Positions 18,492 to 28,050 are shown, counted from the stretch's first letter. The stretch is DNA of 47,873 bases from Chrysochromulina tobinii (GCA_001275005.1 JWZX01003389.1:1-47873); one strand, 5' to 3'. Numbers and translations are program-made. Notes: generated from the sequence alone by a model not told the origin.

Positions 18492-18541
18492 GTAAAATGA
18501 CACCGGGGGGAGTCGGGACACGCACGGGACACACGGACAGA
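18492..18541 (-). repeat. GACACCGGGGGGAGYCGGGA dispersed upstream repeat, copy 1
   Basis: The plus strand reads TAAAATGACACCGGGGGGAG followed by GTCGGGACACGCACGGGACACAC. It lies about 59 bp upstream of the start at 18433. Other copies occur at 20124, 44842 and 47803. Confidence 0.85.
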
Positions 18542-18779
18542 CAAACCTCACACAACCGGTGCTACGGCACAGTTACTTGGGTGCGGAGATTCGCGGTCGT
18601 TTCACAACCAAAGGTTCCGTAATCGAACCTCCGTGGACGCAGAGATGACCCCAAGCGCACCGGACCGGACCGGCGTATATACCGAGTTTGTGCCTCTACC
18701 CTCTTGCATTGGCCTCTTGCCCGGCGGCCGGCCTAGCATTTTGTCACACAAGGCCTTGTCAAGTACGACACACAGGCAT
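18542..18779. other. Intergenic, no gene seen
   Basis: Spacer of about 240 bp between same-strand genes; it holds the 3' flank of the TrmH gene. Nothing else recognisable. Confidence 0.4.
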
Positions 18780-20072
18780 TCACTCGCACTGGAACGAGGC
18801 CTTCCGCAGGCCGTCCGCTCTCTGCTCGGCTCGGTGCGCCTCGGGCCGCCTCGTGTCAGCAAAGGGCGCCGCTCCGCCCGCGCGCGCCAGCTCGAGAAAG
18901 GTGCGCAGCTGCTCGTCGCTGCGCGCGAGCTCGGTGTACCATTGCAGCCGTAGCGCGGCGAGCTCGGCCGCGGGCAGCTGGCCGCGCGACTCGTGGGCGG
19001 CGTCGAGCAGCCTCTGGAGAACTAGGGCGGCAGCGACCGAGACATTGAATGACTCAGTGAAGCCATACATTGGGAGAAAGACACGCCGATCGGCCGCCGC
19101 GAGCATCGCCTTGGAGGACGCGAGATTCGATCGGTGGCACTCGGTGGCACTCAGAGGGGCAATCAGCGAGGCCATCAGTGCATGCATTCACACGCGTGCA
19201 TGCATTCACACCTGGGAGACGCCCGCACCCTCAGAGCCGACGACAATGGCGACCTTCGGTGGAAGCACGGCTGCAAGTGCCGCCACGTCACTCCCAAGCG
19301 GCAGTGCATCCTGCGCGAGGTCCGTCACCCAGAGCGCGCGTCCTTCGGTGCGCGCTGCGAGCACGCATGCGGCAGTCGACTGAAAGACCTGAACGTCCAA
19401 GTGCTGTGCATACAGCTGTGCGCGGCGCACCCCAAGCAGCGGATCGAAGCCGAGGCCTCGCTGCGCCGCCCGCGCCTCGTGCCGCCGCCGCGCGCGCGAG
19501 CACGCGAGGCGCTTCACGTCGGCCGAGGCATCGTCGGCCTCAGTGGGCTTCGTGGCCGCCTGCACAAGCCAGACACGCTGCACGCCGAGCGCCTCGCAGG
19601 TACGCATGATGGCGACGTGGTTGAGGTCATCGGAGCAGTTCTCGAGCACGAGGCAGACGCGCTCCGTGCGTCCGCAAAGCACCGTCTCCGCCTTGCGTGC
19701 CAGCCGCAGCGGATCGTCCACAGAGTCGGCCACGCTGGGCAGCACCACAGGGGTTCGGGCCTTGGCGGTGCGGGCGGCTACAGCCTGGGCACGCCTGGTA
19801 GCGGACTCCTCCAGGTACTCGGGCGTCGCTTCAAAGGTGGCAACGCATCCACGGCACTTTCGCAGATGGTCGTGTCGCCGCGCTTGCTTCGCTGTGTAGC
19901 ATGTGTGCATCTGCAGCCGCTTGCACATGCTGCACACGAGGAACGCTTTTGAAGAAATCTCGGATGATGAAGTCTCGGCATCCCGCAGCGCTCTACGCTT
20001 CCGGAATCGCAGCAGCACTAGGGTCACCACAGCGCACGCAGCGACGACAAGCGCGCGGCGCCCCGATGACAT
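18780..20072 (-). CDS. SpoU/TrmH-family RNA 2'-O-methyltransferase with N-terminal TM and zinc-finger-like region
   Basis: Exons 20072-19212 and 19109-18780, phase 0, 396 residues. N-terminus: hydrophobic LVVAACAVVTLVLLRF (8-23), then a Cys/His cluster C47-x2-C50, C58, H67, H69, C73-x2-C76, a possible zinc finger. The SpoU catalytic domain has motif 1 (N...AIMRTCEALGVQRVWLV), motif 2 (VAIVVGSEGAGVSQ) and, after the intron, motif 3 (VFLPMYGFTESFNVSVAAAL). These form the trefoil-knot S-adenosylmethionine site that methylates the ribose of tRNA or rRNA. The splice joins GSEGAGVSQ to AMLAAADRRVFLPM exactly where family members are continuous. The target (tRNA G18, or rRNA) is undetermined. The N-terminal hydrophobic segment may be a signal anchor or organelle-targeting part. 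Confidence 0.92.
19110..19211 (-). repeat. TrmH-family gene intron with GTGTGAATGCATGCA and TGAGTGCC repeats
   Basis: 102 bp. It opens with GTGTGAATGCATGCAC in two tandem copies and then CTGATGGCCTCGCTGATTGC and CTCTGAGTGCCACCGAGTGC. The same GATGGCCTC and TGAGTGCC words make up the MFS intron. Confidence 0.85.
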
Positions 20073-20123
20073 TTTGAGGCGAGGCCTGGAGTGTTCACAG
20101 CCACGTCACCCTACGGTTCGACG

Positions 20124-20142
20124 GTAAAAAGACACCGGGGGG
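20124..20142 (-). repeat. Dispersed upstream repeat, truncated copy 2
   Basis: The plus strand reads GTAAAAAGACACCGGGGGG, about 52 bp upstream of the start at 20072. It is then replaced by the CTACCGGTACC inverted-repeat element. Confidence 0.75.
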
Positions 20143-20289
20143 CTACCGGTACCCGTAAGCAAGCAAGCAAGCAAGCCCACCCTTTCCTACTCTACTGGCA
20201 ACGAGGGTATTCGTTTGCGCTTGTTTAGATACTTGTGTTGTTTCGCCTAGACCCTAGTTAGCTTGCTTGCTTGCTACCCGTACCGGTAG
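20143..20289. repeat. 147-bp inverted-repeat element with CTACCGGTAC ends and AAGC arrays
   Basis: The left end CTACCGGTACCCGTAAGC plus AAGC repeats is mirrored at the right end by GCTTGCTTGC and GTACCGGTAG, with an 85-bp lower-GC centre. It looks like a small non-autonomous inverted-repeat element. Target-site duplications are not obvious. Confidence 0.7.
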
Positions 20290-20317
20290 TATAACCAACC
20301 CCAAGGAGATGTTCAAC

Positions 20318-20357
20318 AAGTTCAAGTTCAAGTTCAAGTTCAAGTTCAAGTTCAAGT
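20318..20357 (+). repeat. (AAGTTC)n microsatellite
   Basis: About six and a half perfect hexamer copies. They would encode Lys-Phe repeats, but I see no gene around them. Confidence 0.95.
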
Positions 20358-20676
20358 CTTGGATTCCCGCGTCGGCCTTCGCACCGCACGAGCACCCTCG
20401 GTGCTCGGTCATGTCGGGCGCAGCCGTGCCCGCGTGTGGCGGCCCGCGTCGCTGCGAGTGCGACACACTAAGTCGGCGGACACTAAAGGTAAGGCAACGC
20501 GCCATTCACCGCGGCACACGACATCAATAAAGTTGCGCGAGTAAGAATCTACGATGTTTTTCATCCAATTGGGCCCTTCGACTCCCCGTGCTCACTCTCA
20601 TTCTCCGTCTGGCATCTAAGTTTATCCGTGGGGGAGAGTCCGCAGGCACGTGTGCACAGCTCCAGCGCAGCACTCG
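20358..20676. other. Intergenic, no gene seen
   Basis: Downstream flank of the sulfotransferase gene. Short ORFs here have no recognisable domains. Confidence 0.4.
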
Positions 20677-21840
20677 CTACTTGCGGTTCGGGAATGCGCA
20701 GCTCGAGACTCCCGCCTTTAAGCACTGCGTGATGTTGGTGGGTGGACAGACGGGCGGATCTAGCCCCATGAAGGGGCACAGCTTCTCCCAACCGTCGCCG
20801 CCAGTCATGTCCATGATGAGCAGTCGTTCTGGAGGCACCGAGTCGAAGACGTTCCGGTTGTGCTGGACGTAGCGCTTGATAGCCTGCTCCTTGGATGGAC
20901 ACTCGGTCCCGTAGACGAGATTGCTGCCGCGTCGCCATGGCTCGAGCCACTTACGGCAGCCGCGCGCGAAGCCCGAGTAGAACTTTTGCTGCGAGCGCAG
21001 CCAGCTCCTCGGGTTGCGGATGGTCAGGATGACTTTGGCTCTCGGGTATGAAAGAAGAATCTCATTCCAGAAGTCGACGACGGGTGTATCTAGAACAGCC
21101 TCAACATGCTTCTCCTCGTTGACATTGAACATGAAATGGTGATTTGGTTGTTCTGCTGCGTTGTCGTGGAGCAACCCGTACACTCCAGCTCCATAAAAAT
21201 GTGCAGTGTTCATGCCGAGCATCACAAATGCCTTGTTGAGCGATTTGGTCGCCGTCTTTCCCTGGCCGACGCACAGGTAAAGCGGGAAATCGGAGGTGTT
21301 CCAAGAACCCTTGCGTGCTTTGCGCAAGGCGTCTTGTGGATGGTCAAAGGCCCCGTGCGCTGGATAGCTCGAGCGGGGCAGCCGATGCCACGGATGGCCA
21401 ATCGTCCATGGTGGCAGCTTCGGCTGCGTAGCTCGTCCATCAGGATGCGCCAGCAGTTGGAGCGTGTCGTCAACGCTTGTGCTCGTTGTGATGGCAACGT
21501 TCGATGGTTCAGCTGCAGCATAGGTGGCACAATTGCATCCGCCGCCGGCGCGGTCTGCAGCCACTGGACCGAGCGGCGGCCGCTCAATCCAACGGCTGCA
21601 GCTTACGCCGGTGCTGGAGGCAGGTATTCCGCCGAATGTTGCACGGTTGGCGACCACACGGACAAGCACCACAGCCAGCACAGCGCTGATCACCAGTGCC
21701 GTTGTGCTTCGGCGGCGTAGCGAGGACTCAATCCCATTCGTGTGCAAAAGCGCCTCGAGCTCAGACAACGCTGCACGCCTCTCGAATGGCGATAATATTT
21801 GCAGCTCTTCGGCAAAGCGCTCAACCAAGTCTTGGCCCAT
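20677..21840 (-). CDS. Type II membrane sulfotransferase (P-loop, Sulfotransfer_4-like)
   Basis: 387 residues from ATG 21840; an in-frame ATG at 22143 would add 101 non-conserved residues. Topology: cytosolic helix 1-40, one transmembrane anchor (STTALVISAVLAVVLVRVVA, 45-64), then a luminal Ser/Thr/Pro stem and the catalytic domain. The 5'-phosphosulfate-binding loop is CVGQGKTATKSLNKAFVMLG (190-209), with Lys and Thr-x-Thr placed as in PAPS-dependent sulfotransferases. The 3'-phosphate motif is YPRAKVILTIRNPRSWLRS (265-283). The spacing and the W-N-E-I-L-L-x-Y-P lead-in match the group related to Sulfotransfer_4. It probably sulfates a glycan or lipid in the Golgi; the acceptor is unknown. 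The next gene upstream is a secreted sialidase-like protein. Confidence 0.88.
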   Translation of the reverse strand: MGQDLVERFAEELQILSPFERRAALSELEALLHTNGIESSLRRRSTTALVISAVLAVVLVRVVANRATFGGIPASSTGVSCSRWIERPPLGPVAADRAGGGCNCATYAAAEPSNVAITTSTSVDDTLQLLAHPDGRATQPKLPPWTIGHPWHRLPRSSYPAHGAFDHPQDALRKARKGSWNTSDFPLYLCVGQGKTATKSLNKAFVMLGMNTAHFYGAGVYGLLHDNAAEQPNHHFMFNVNEEKHVEAVLDTPVVDFWNEILLSYPRAKVILTIRNPRSWLRSQQKFYSGFARGCRKWLEPWRRGSNLVYGTECPSKEQAIKRYVQHNRNVFDSVPPERLLIMDMTGGDGWEKLCPFMGLDPPVCPPTNITQCLKAGVSSCAFPNRK

Positions 21841-23258
21841 CCCTGGTAAGCACGCCGAAGCGGCGAGCGTTGCGAGAGGCCGAGGGGCTCTTGTCGCGTC
21901 TGTCGTGTTCACACTGCGCGGTGGAGCACGCGTCGTCGCCTTAGAAATCGAAAACGCGACATTTGCGAGAATGACTCCTTTTTCACAAAAAGGCTGTGAA
22001 ACTGTTGCAGCCAGTATTGGCCACGGCATCCGAAACGAAACCGACGAAACCCCATTCCGACGGCGCGGCGTCTCCCTCAAGAAGGCAGGGAGGTCCGCTC
22101 GAGGGCCAACCAACTCCCCGTCGCGAATCCTTGCTCGCAGCATGTCGTGCGGCTAGAGAACGAATGGATTCCAATGGGACCAAGTGTACACGCTCGGCGG
22201 CCAAATTCTTCTCCAAATTCAACCCAACGTGTCAGGGACGCGCCCATCCATTGGAAGCTTCGCCCATCCAGCGCAGCGGTGGCGGCGTAATGTTGGTGAT
22301 GGCTACGGTATGTTGTCAGCCCGGTGCTGCCTGCCTCCCTCGCGAAGCCAACATACCGAGCTACATAAGAACCTACAAGCGCACGTCTAAACGCGACTCG
22401 CCGCCCTCGTGTGCAGCGTCTCCTGTCTTGACTGCACACGAGGCGCTGCACCGGGGGCATTCCATGGCGTGTGTATCGTTCGCTCGTGCGCCATATTTAA
22501 TCCCAGCGAGGTCCAGCGCAGAAAAGGCGATCTTCCGTGACCTTCCCTGTCTAGATGCCTCCAGCACATGCCACGCGCTCGCCCTACGCCCTCCGAAGCA
22601 ACGCTCCCCCATCTGCCTCTAATGCATCTAACGACTGACGGATTCGAATCACGCGTGCCCACAGCGCCGCTCTTAGCGATAGTTAGAGCGAGCGGATGCG
22701 GGAATCGAATCCTATCGCGCAAGCAAACGCACATCTTCATGATCCCTTTGGTTTGCGGTACGGTAGGCTGTTAAGCTCCAACTGAACGCAGTCACGAGCT
22801 CACCTTGACCGGCGGCAGCCAGACTCACAAATTCAACACTCGTCACCCAAAACTCTCCAATAATCTCCAAAAAACTCTCCAATAATTTTTAAAGCTAATT
22901 TAATCCTCACGGGATCGGCTCACAGCTGGTCTCGACGCGGCCCGTCCCGAACGTCAATTATCTTCCGAACGCGGCCGTCCGATTTATCCCGCCTGTGGAG
23001 TTTCAGTCTCGAGTCTGGACTGTCTCCCCGAGCCGCGAGGAGCGTCTCCCGCACTCCCCCGTCGCTGTCCCCCCAGCGGTGCGCCCTCTAAGCCCTGGCG
23101 TGGACGATCTGCGCGATCAGCGCACCCGCGCGATCCAATCAACCTCCAATCGAGTGTACCTGCGATCGTCCAACGCCAATGGCGATGTTTTGCGTAAGCG
23201 GTAAAGGGAAAAGGCGCAATGACGATGCAGGCAGTGCCGGGCGTGTGGCAGGCGAGGT
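21841..23258. other. Intergenic, no confident gene
   Basis: 1.4 kb. The first 300 bp keep the sulfotransferase frame open and could be its N-terminal extension. GTGTTCAC occurs at 21905. At 22840-22890 there is a small AT-rich island with tandem CTCTCCAATAAT. Two tRNA-like TTCGAATC words at 22645 and 22703 do not fold into a tRNA. Confidence 0.4.
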
Positions 23259-24362
23259 CTAGGGCGAGCGGAGGTCCGTGGACACGCCGGCAGCGCACTT
23301 GATAGTTTGACGCAGAAAGGTGTAGCTGACGTGGAGCTGCCTGGTCACCGCGTCCTGAAACAGCGTTGGGTAGGAGAATTCCCCGCTCGTCTCGTTTTCA
23401 AGCAGCCGCTGGTGCGGCCATGTAAGCCCCTCGTCCTCCGACAGAGCGATTGCCAGGAGAGAGCGCGATTTGGTGGTCGGGTTGAAGACCATCGCCACCC
23501 TGCCGTCCTGCAGCTGGCAGGCTTGGATGCCAGCGTTGTTGTTTGGCAGCGGCGTCGCTGCCGGCGAGGTCCACGACTTGCCGTCATCATCGGATGTCGC
23601 GCGGTAGATGTGGGCAGCGTCGCGGTCTCGGAAGAAAGCCGTGAGACGAGGGTAGCCGGATCTGCTCCGGATCACCGTGGGCTGCACCAGGTGGCTGGTG
23701 TCCTTGAAGTCGAGGTTGCCCCAGGGGCCTTGGCCGAGGGTGTTACTCGTCTTGATGTGGCTGTACTGATCATCGTTAGGGCCGGTGGCGTAGTACATCG
23801 GGAGCAGCCACGTGGAGTTGTCCAAAGCGAACAGAACTCTATTCTTGGTGAAGCTACCAGCCTTGCTGAAGATCTCCTCAGGCTGTGACCACATCCCAGG
23901 GGCCGCTCCAATGCCGTCCGGCGCAACTGCCGTCCAGACCGATGCATTGTCCTCGCCCTGGCTGGCGGGCTGCGAAGAGTGGAACAGGTGTAGACTACCG
24001 TCCTGGGATGTGTGCAGTACAGGATTCTGGTTGCTGTAGCCAGGGCGCCGCGAGATGACAAAGGCCGTCGACCATGCCAACGAGTTGGCAGTGGTGAGGT
24101 GCGCAATAACAATGCTCACGTTGTCAGCACCCTCTTTCGTTCCAGAGAACCAGACCATCGCCAGGCCTGCCCCAGCGACGATGGGTTGGACGTGGGAGGC
24201 GTGGCTCGAAGCGAATGGAGGGATCATGTAAGCGATCTCACGACCGTCGCCTGTTGGTCGAATAACTCCGTCGTACGAAGGCTGGGCGATGGGCACATTA
24301 AGCCCGGAAACAGCCGAAAAGACGAGGAGCAGAAGGATTTCGCTGCCGCACTGCATCTTCAT
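23259..24362 (-). CDS. Secreted BNR-repeat sialidase-like protein
   Basis: 367 residues from ATG 24362, chosen because it begins a clear signal peptide (MKMQCGSEILLLLVFSAVSG). The mature part is a six-bladed beta-propeller-type sequence of the BNR_2 sialidase group: VWFSGTKEG near the first blade, NPVLHTSQDGSLHLFHSS, Asp-box elements SDDDGKSWTSP and SEDEGLTWPHQ, and between them NNNAGIQACQLQDGRVAMVFN and SRSLLAIALS. RVLFALDNSTWLLPMYYA and QPTVIRSRSGYPRLTAFFRDRD fit the conserved blade order. Family members hydrolyse sialic acid or related sugars, but many propellers have lost activity, so the substrate is not assured. It is divergent from the F-box/NHL gene (147 bp apart). Confidence 0.85.
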   Translation of the reverse strand: MKMQCGSEILLLLVFSAVSGLNVPIAQPSYDGVIRPTGDGREIAYMIPPFASSHASHVQPIVAGAGLAMVWFSGTKEGADNVSIVIAHLTTANSLAWSTAFVISRRPGYSNQNPVLHTSQDGSLHLFHSSQPASQGEDNASVWTAVAPDGIGAAPGMWSQPEEIFSKAGSFTKNRVLFALDNSTWLLPMYYATGPNDDQYSHIKTSNTLGQGPWGNLDFKDTSHLVQPTVIRSRSGYPRLTAFFRDRDAAHIYRATSDDDGKSWTSPAATPLPNNNAGIQACQLQDGRVAMVFNPTTKSRSLLAIALSEDEGLTWPHQRLLENETSGEFSYPTLFQDAVTRQLHVSYTFLRQTIKCAAGVSTDLRSP

Positions 24363-24508
24363 CACATGGACCGCCGCGAACGAAGTTTGTCGTGAACACA
24401 GGTGTGGAAAAATTTGGGTGACGATACATGTACATGTAACACATGCTGAGAAAAACTGAAAATAAAATTGTGACTCTAATTCACACGGCACAGCCGCTTC
24501 GTGCCACA

Positions 24509-25795
24509 ATGCCTCCTGCACGACGACAGCCACCTATCCGGCCTCCTCCAGAGCTACCGCAAGAGCTCGTTACGCTGATTTTCATTGCCAACGAATCCGT
24601 GTCACTCACAACGCTCGCACCGTGTGCGGCGGTTTGCAAGACGTGGTTGGCAGCGGCAGCACAGGTGAAGGACTCGATTCGCCTTCTTGAGTTCGAGAGC
24701 TCTGTAGGCAATGGCATGGGTAGTTCACTTGGTCGCTTTAATCAACCCACGGCTACGCTCGCAGCACCGGATGGCCACGTCTGGATTGCTGACACGCACA
24801 ACTCCCGGCTGCAGCGCATGGTGCACGAAAATGGACGCCTCAGACCTGTCGAAGAACTGGGCCCTACCATATATGGTACCTGCTCGACCTCGGAGCGCAC
24901 GATCTTAAGGTGCACACACCTCGCATGCGATGGCGCGCGCATCTTCGTGGTGAACACGCTCGGCTACGTGTACATGGTGTCCACGGAATGGGACGTGGTG
25001 CGGCTCCAGCTCAGCGCATCGAGGGTCTCCGTCCCGCGCGCGAGCTGCCCGAACGCGCAGCTGATCGGGATCGCGGTCGGCTTTGAGCGTCTGTACCTCC
25101 TCACGCGCGACCTGGACTACATGGTGCGTGCATTCCGCACGGACTCGTGGAGCGAAGGCGTCTCGGGTGGCGTGGCGCGCCTCGATCCGGTCCTCACAAT
25201 CAAGGGGCATGGGGAGGCAGAGGGGCAGGCATGGGGAGCACAGGTCGGCATCCCTAACGGCATCCCGTTCGAGTTCCCTGACTTCACGGCTCTGCAGGCC
25301 GTCTCTGGCCCGACTGCGCTTGTCCAGCCAAAGGGCATCGCTCTCCATGAGCCTTTTGCAAACTCGCGCGCCGACGCCGAGCTCTTTGTATTAGACTCGG
25401 CGCAGCGGCGACGACACTCGGGCGGTGTGCTTGTCCTCTGTCCCCGCACGGGAAAGCTCACGCGACACTTTCTCTTACCACGCCCGCCGGGTGCCTCGCG
25501 CCGCACGCGCGCGGTCACGAGCCTCGCTGTCGTGCGCAGCCGCCTCGTCGTCGGCGAGGAGGGGCGCCTTCTCGTCCTCAGCCTGCACGGGCACCCGTTG
25601 CAGCTCGTCGACCTCCCCAAAGCATTGAGCGCCTCGCAGCTAGTTGGCATGAGTGTCGACAGTACTACGAGCGTGAGGAAGTTGAGCGGCGCCAGGCACC
25701 CAGCCAGCGACGGCAGCGAAGGCTCGCTACAAGGGCGGTTGTACGCAGCCGACCACGTGCGATCGCAGGTGCATATCTTCCGGTGCTCGATGTGA
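24509..25795 (+). CDS. F-box protein with NHL/beta-propeller repeats
   Basis: 428 residues from ATG 24509. The N-terminal F-box reads LPQELVTLIFIANESVSLTTLAPCAAVCKTWLAAA (about 17-52), with the Leu-Pro start and the C-K-x-W-L end that bind SKP1. Next comes a propeller with NHL-like strands: GRFNQPTATLAAPDGHVWIADTHNSRLQ is a textbook NHL unit, followed by degenerate units (IFVVNTLGYVYMV, ERLYLLTRDLDYMVRAF, LVQPKGIALHE...AELFVLDSAQ, GRLLVLSLHG, GRLYAADHVRSQVHIF). Predicted substrate adaptor of an SCF ubiquitin ligase; the target is unknown. Confidence 0.85.
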   Translation: MPPARRQPPIRPPPELPQELVTLIFIANESVSLTTLAPCAAVCKTWLAAAAQVKDSIRLLEFESSVGNGMGSSLGRFNQPTATLAAPDGHVWIADTHNSRLQRMVHENGRLRPVEELGPTIYGTCSTSERTILRCTHLACDGARIFVVNTLGYVYMVSTEWDVVRLQLSASRVSVPRASCPNAQLIGIAVGFERLYLLTRDLDYMVRAFRTDSWSEGVSGGVARLDPVLTIKGHGEAEGQAWGAQVGIPNGIPFEFPDFTALQAVSGPTALVQPKGIALHEPFANSRADAELFVLDSAQRRRHSGGVLVLCPRTGKLTRHFLLPRPPGASRRTRAVTSLAVVRSRLVVGEEGRLLVLSLHGHPLQLVDLPKALSASQLVGMSVDSTTSVRKLSGARHPASDGSEGSLQGRLYAADHVRSQVHIFRCSM

Positions 25796-26510
25796 CCAGC
25801 GATCGCCGCGGATTCCTTCGCCTCGGCATGCTTCGCTTGTCTGTGTGCTCCACCGGCGGGGGACTCACGCATCAGTATCCTGATGTGTATTACAGCACCA
25901 GAGTGCTGTGTGACCACTTCACTTTTTAGCAAGGCAACCGAACGGGGGAGGCGGCGCGCGGCGGGACCCCGGGGACCGCGCCCGGCGGATGACGACCTTT
26001 CAAAGTCTACGCCATGGCGCTCGTCGGAAGTTCATCGTGCGCAAACCTTGCGGAGTTGCGCGCATCTTAGCGGCGTGCAGCGGCGTCCCAGTGGTCCCTC
26101 GGACCCCGCACACGCAGAGGGCGCGGCGACGCGGCTGCACGTAAGCGGTAAGGCTGCATAATAAACCGAGACCGGATTAAGCGATTAACTCCTCCCGGTG
26201 TGTTACTCCCCCTAAGACCCCCACATGGTGAACAATATCCCAACGTCGGAGCGACCCTCTGGGCTTCCCGAATGCCCCGCCCCCACGGCTGGCCCCGCCC
26301 TCTGATGGTTCCAAGCAAGGACATTCATACGTTCAGGAAGTACCGTTCACAGTCAATGATGAGAAACTCGAATAATAAGAAACAAGAAAGCCCAGAAACC
26401 GGACCGGCGTGCATATGAATGGAGCGTCAACTACTTGTAGCCTCGAGGGCACAGCCTTCCAACCAACCCCGCGTTCACCGTACTGTACCGTGTTCACAGT
26501 ACCCGGTACC
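25796..26510. other. Intergenic, no gene seen
   Basis: About 700 bp. The frame of the next gene is open back to 26409, but the conserved start is at 26511. The region ends with GTGTTCACAGTACCCGGTACC directly before that ATG. No other feature. Confidence 0.4.
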
Positions 26511-27939
26511 ATGGCTTCTGAAGAGCCTGGACCCGCCGCGCCGCGTCGATGCGCGCACTGGATCCGGCGGCAAGAGCGACTGTGCACTTCGATGGTCATT
26601 CAGACCGGTGAGCACTTTTGCTCTCAGCACACACCGGAGGCGCTCGCTCTGGCTCGCGAGCGATCCTACGCGGCCAAAGACGTGGTGCCTTCCGCACCAG
26701 ACGCAGGCCAGCGACGCTATCGGCGGCTCGAATCCACGCACTTGACTAGTCGCGTGGTGGTGCAGCGCGTTGAAGGCACCAGCTCGGCAGCGCCTAGGGC
26801 TCCAGAGGCCAGTGACGCATCACCAGCAGCGGTCACGTTGCCCAGCTGGACCTATCCTAAAGCACCTGTGCACCTTGATATTGGCTGTGCGCGTGGGCGT
26901 TGGGTGCTCGAGCTCGGCCTGGAGCCCCCTGAGGCACTGTCGCAGCTGCATGTGAACCACGTGGCGGTCGAGATCCGTGCTGACCTCGTTGCCGATGCGA
27001 ACAGAGTGGCAGCGGAGCAGGGCGTCTACGGCACCACCGCCGCCTATGTCGCGGTCGATATGGCGAATAACACGGCTCATCGGCGAGCGTTGCTGGCTAC
27101 GCTTGCGCCGACTTTGCGGGTGGCCAGCGTGTGCTTCCCAGACCCGTATCCGCCCAAGCGACGGGACGAGCGAGGGCGAACTCTGACGCGGCAGGTGCGC
27201 GCATGCCCACTGGCAAATCGCTGTGGGAAATCCCCACCGAAAGTCCCCTCATCGCCACCCTGTGCCTCGCTCCTGGCCACCCACCGGCTGTGAACCTTGA
27301 CTATGAACCGTGCCTGTGAACACCTTGCAGCTTGCGCTCGACTTGTACGAAGCGCTCCCTGCCGGGGGGGTGGTCTTCGTGGCAAGCGACAAGGTACACG
27401 TAGCTGAGGACATGTGCACACTGCTTGAGGGACTGCGTGCGCCGAGCTCAACGGGCACAGGTGGCAGAGTTGGCACAGGCGGTGCTGGAGATTTCGAGGG
27501 GCTGCATGCATCTTGCTCGACGGGCTCAGGTGCTGCACGAGATGTCGAGGGTGCCGAGGAGCGTCGGTGCTTCCGAAGGGTGTCTGGCGACGCGGCCGCA
27601 GACACTGCGTTGCGCCATGCGCTGTGCTTTGGAGCGGATGTGCCGAAACCCTTGACGAACCCCGAGTCCGACGCGCACGAGACCAAGCCACGAGAGGGCA
27701 CTGCGCAGGCTGCGGCTCCCGCTCGGCCCGAGCCTGCTGGCCATGACGGGCCCGGCTTGGCGCCCAACATGACGCCCGGCATGACGCCCGACATGGCGCC
27801 CGAGATGGCGCTCGACGGGGTCTGGCTGGGGCGGAACGTGTTCGGGCGTCCCACGGAGCGAGAGAGGGTCTGTGAACAGCCCGATCGCCATGGCGCGTTA
27901 CGCGAAGTTCGTAGAGCATTGTTTGTTCGACTTCCATGA
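26511..27939 (+). CDS. tRNA (guanine-N7)-methyltransferase TrmB with TRM13-type CCCH zinc finger
   Basis: Exons 26511-27194 and 27331-27939, phase 0, 430 residues. Residues 14-40 (C14-x10-C25-x11-C37-x2-H40, context CAHWIRRQERLC...FCSQH) match the small CCCH zinc finger normally found at the N-terminus of the TRM13 tRNA methyltransferase. The TrmB catalytic domain follows: SAM-binding HLDIGCARGRWVLEL (121-135), VAVEIRADLVADAN (151-164), the substrate loop ASVCFPDPYPPKRRDERG (205-222), and after the intron LALDLYEALPAGGVVFVASD. The C-terminus has a long Ala/Thr/Pro-rich insert with GMTPGMTPDMAPEM repeats, then GRPTERE, the conserved final TrmB motif. Predicted to make m7G46 in tRNA. The DNA repeat behind GMTPGMTP may be an unspliced intron. 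Confidence 0.92.
27195..27330 (+). other. TrmB-gene intron
   Basis: 136 bp, donor GTGCGCGC after GCGGCAG, acceptor CACCTTGCAG. Its 3' end has TGTGAACCTTGACTATGAAC then CGTGCCTGTGAACACC, a repeat of the TGTGAAC word otherwise seen near gene starts. Splicing joins TLTRQ to LALDLYEAL. Confidence 0.85.
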
Positions 27940-28050
27940 TGAAGCTTGAAGGCCCCCTCAAATAAACAATACATGGTTCACGGAATAAAAACGAGCGCTT
28001 CTGGACACAGAGCTCGCGGGCGAATGTGAACCGTGAACAGAATTCCGAGA

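Noticed and set aside
20267-20530. ORF with Lys-Phe repeats (KFKFKFKF)
   Set aside because: It is only the (AAGTTC)n microsatellite read through; no conserved flanks.
22630-22725. tRNA-like TTCGAATC and GAATCGAATCC words
   Set aside because: Neither strand gives a paired T-arm with 5-bp stems around the loop, nor a D-arm, anticodon arm or acceptor at the right distances.
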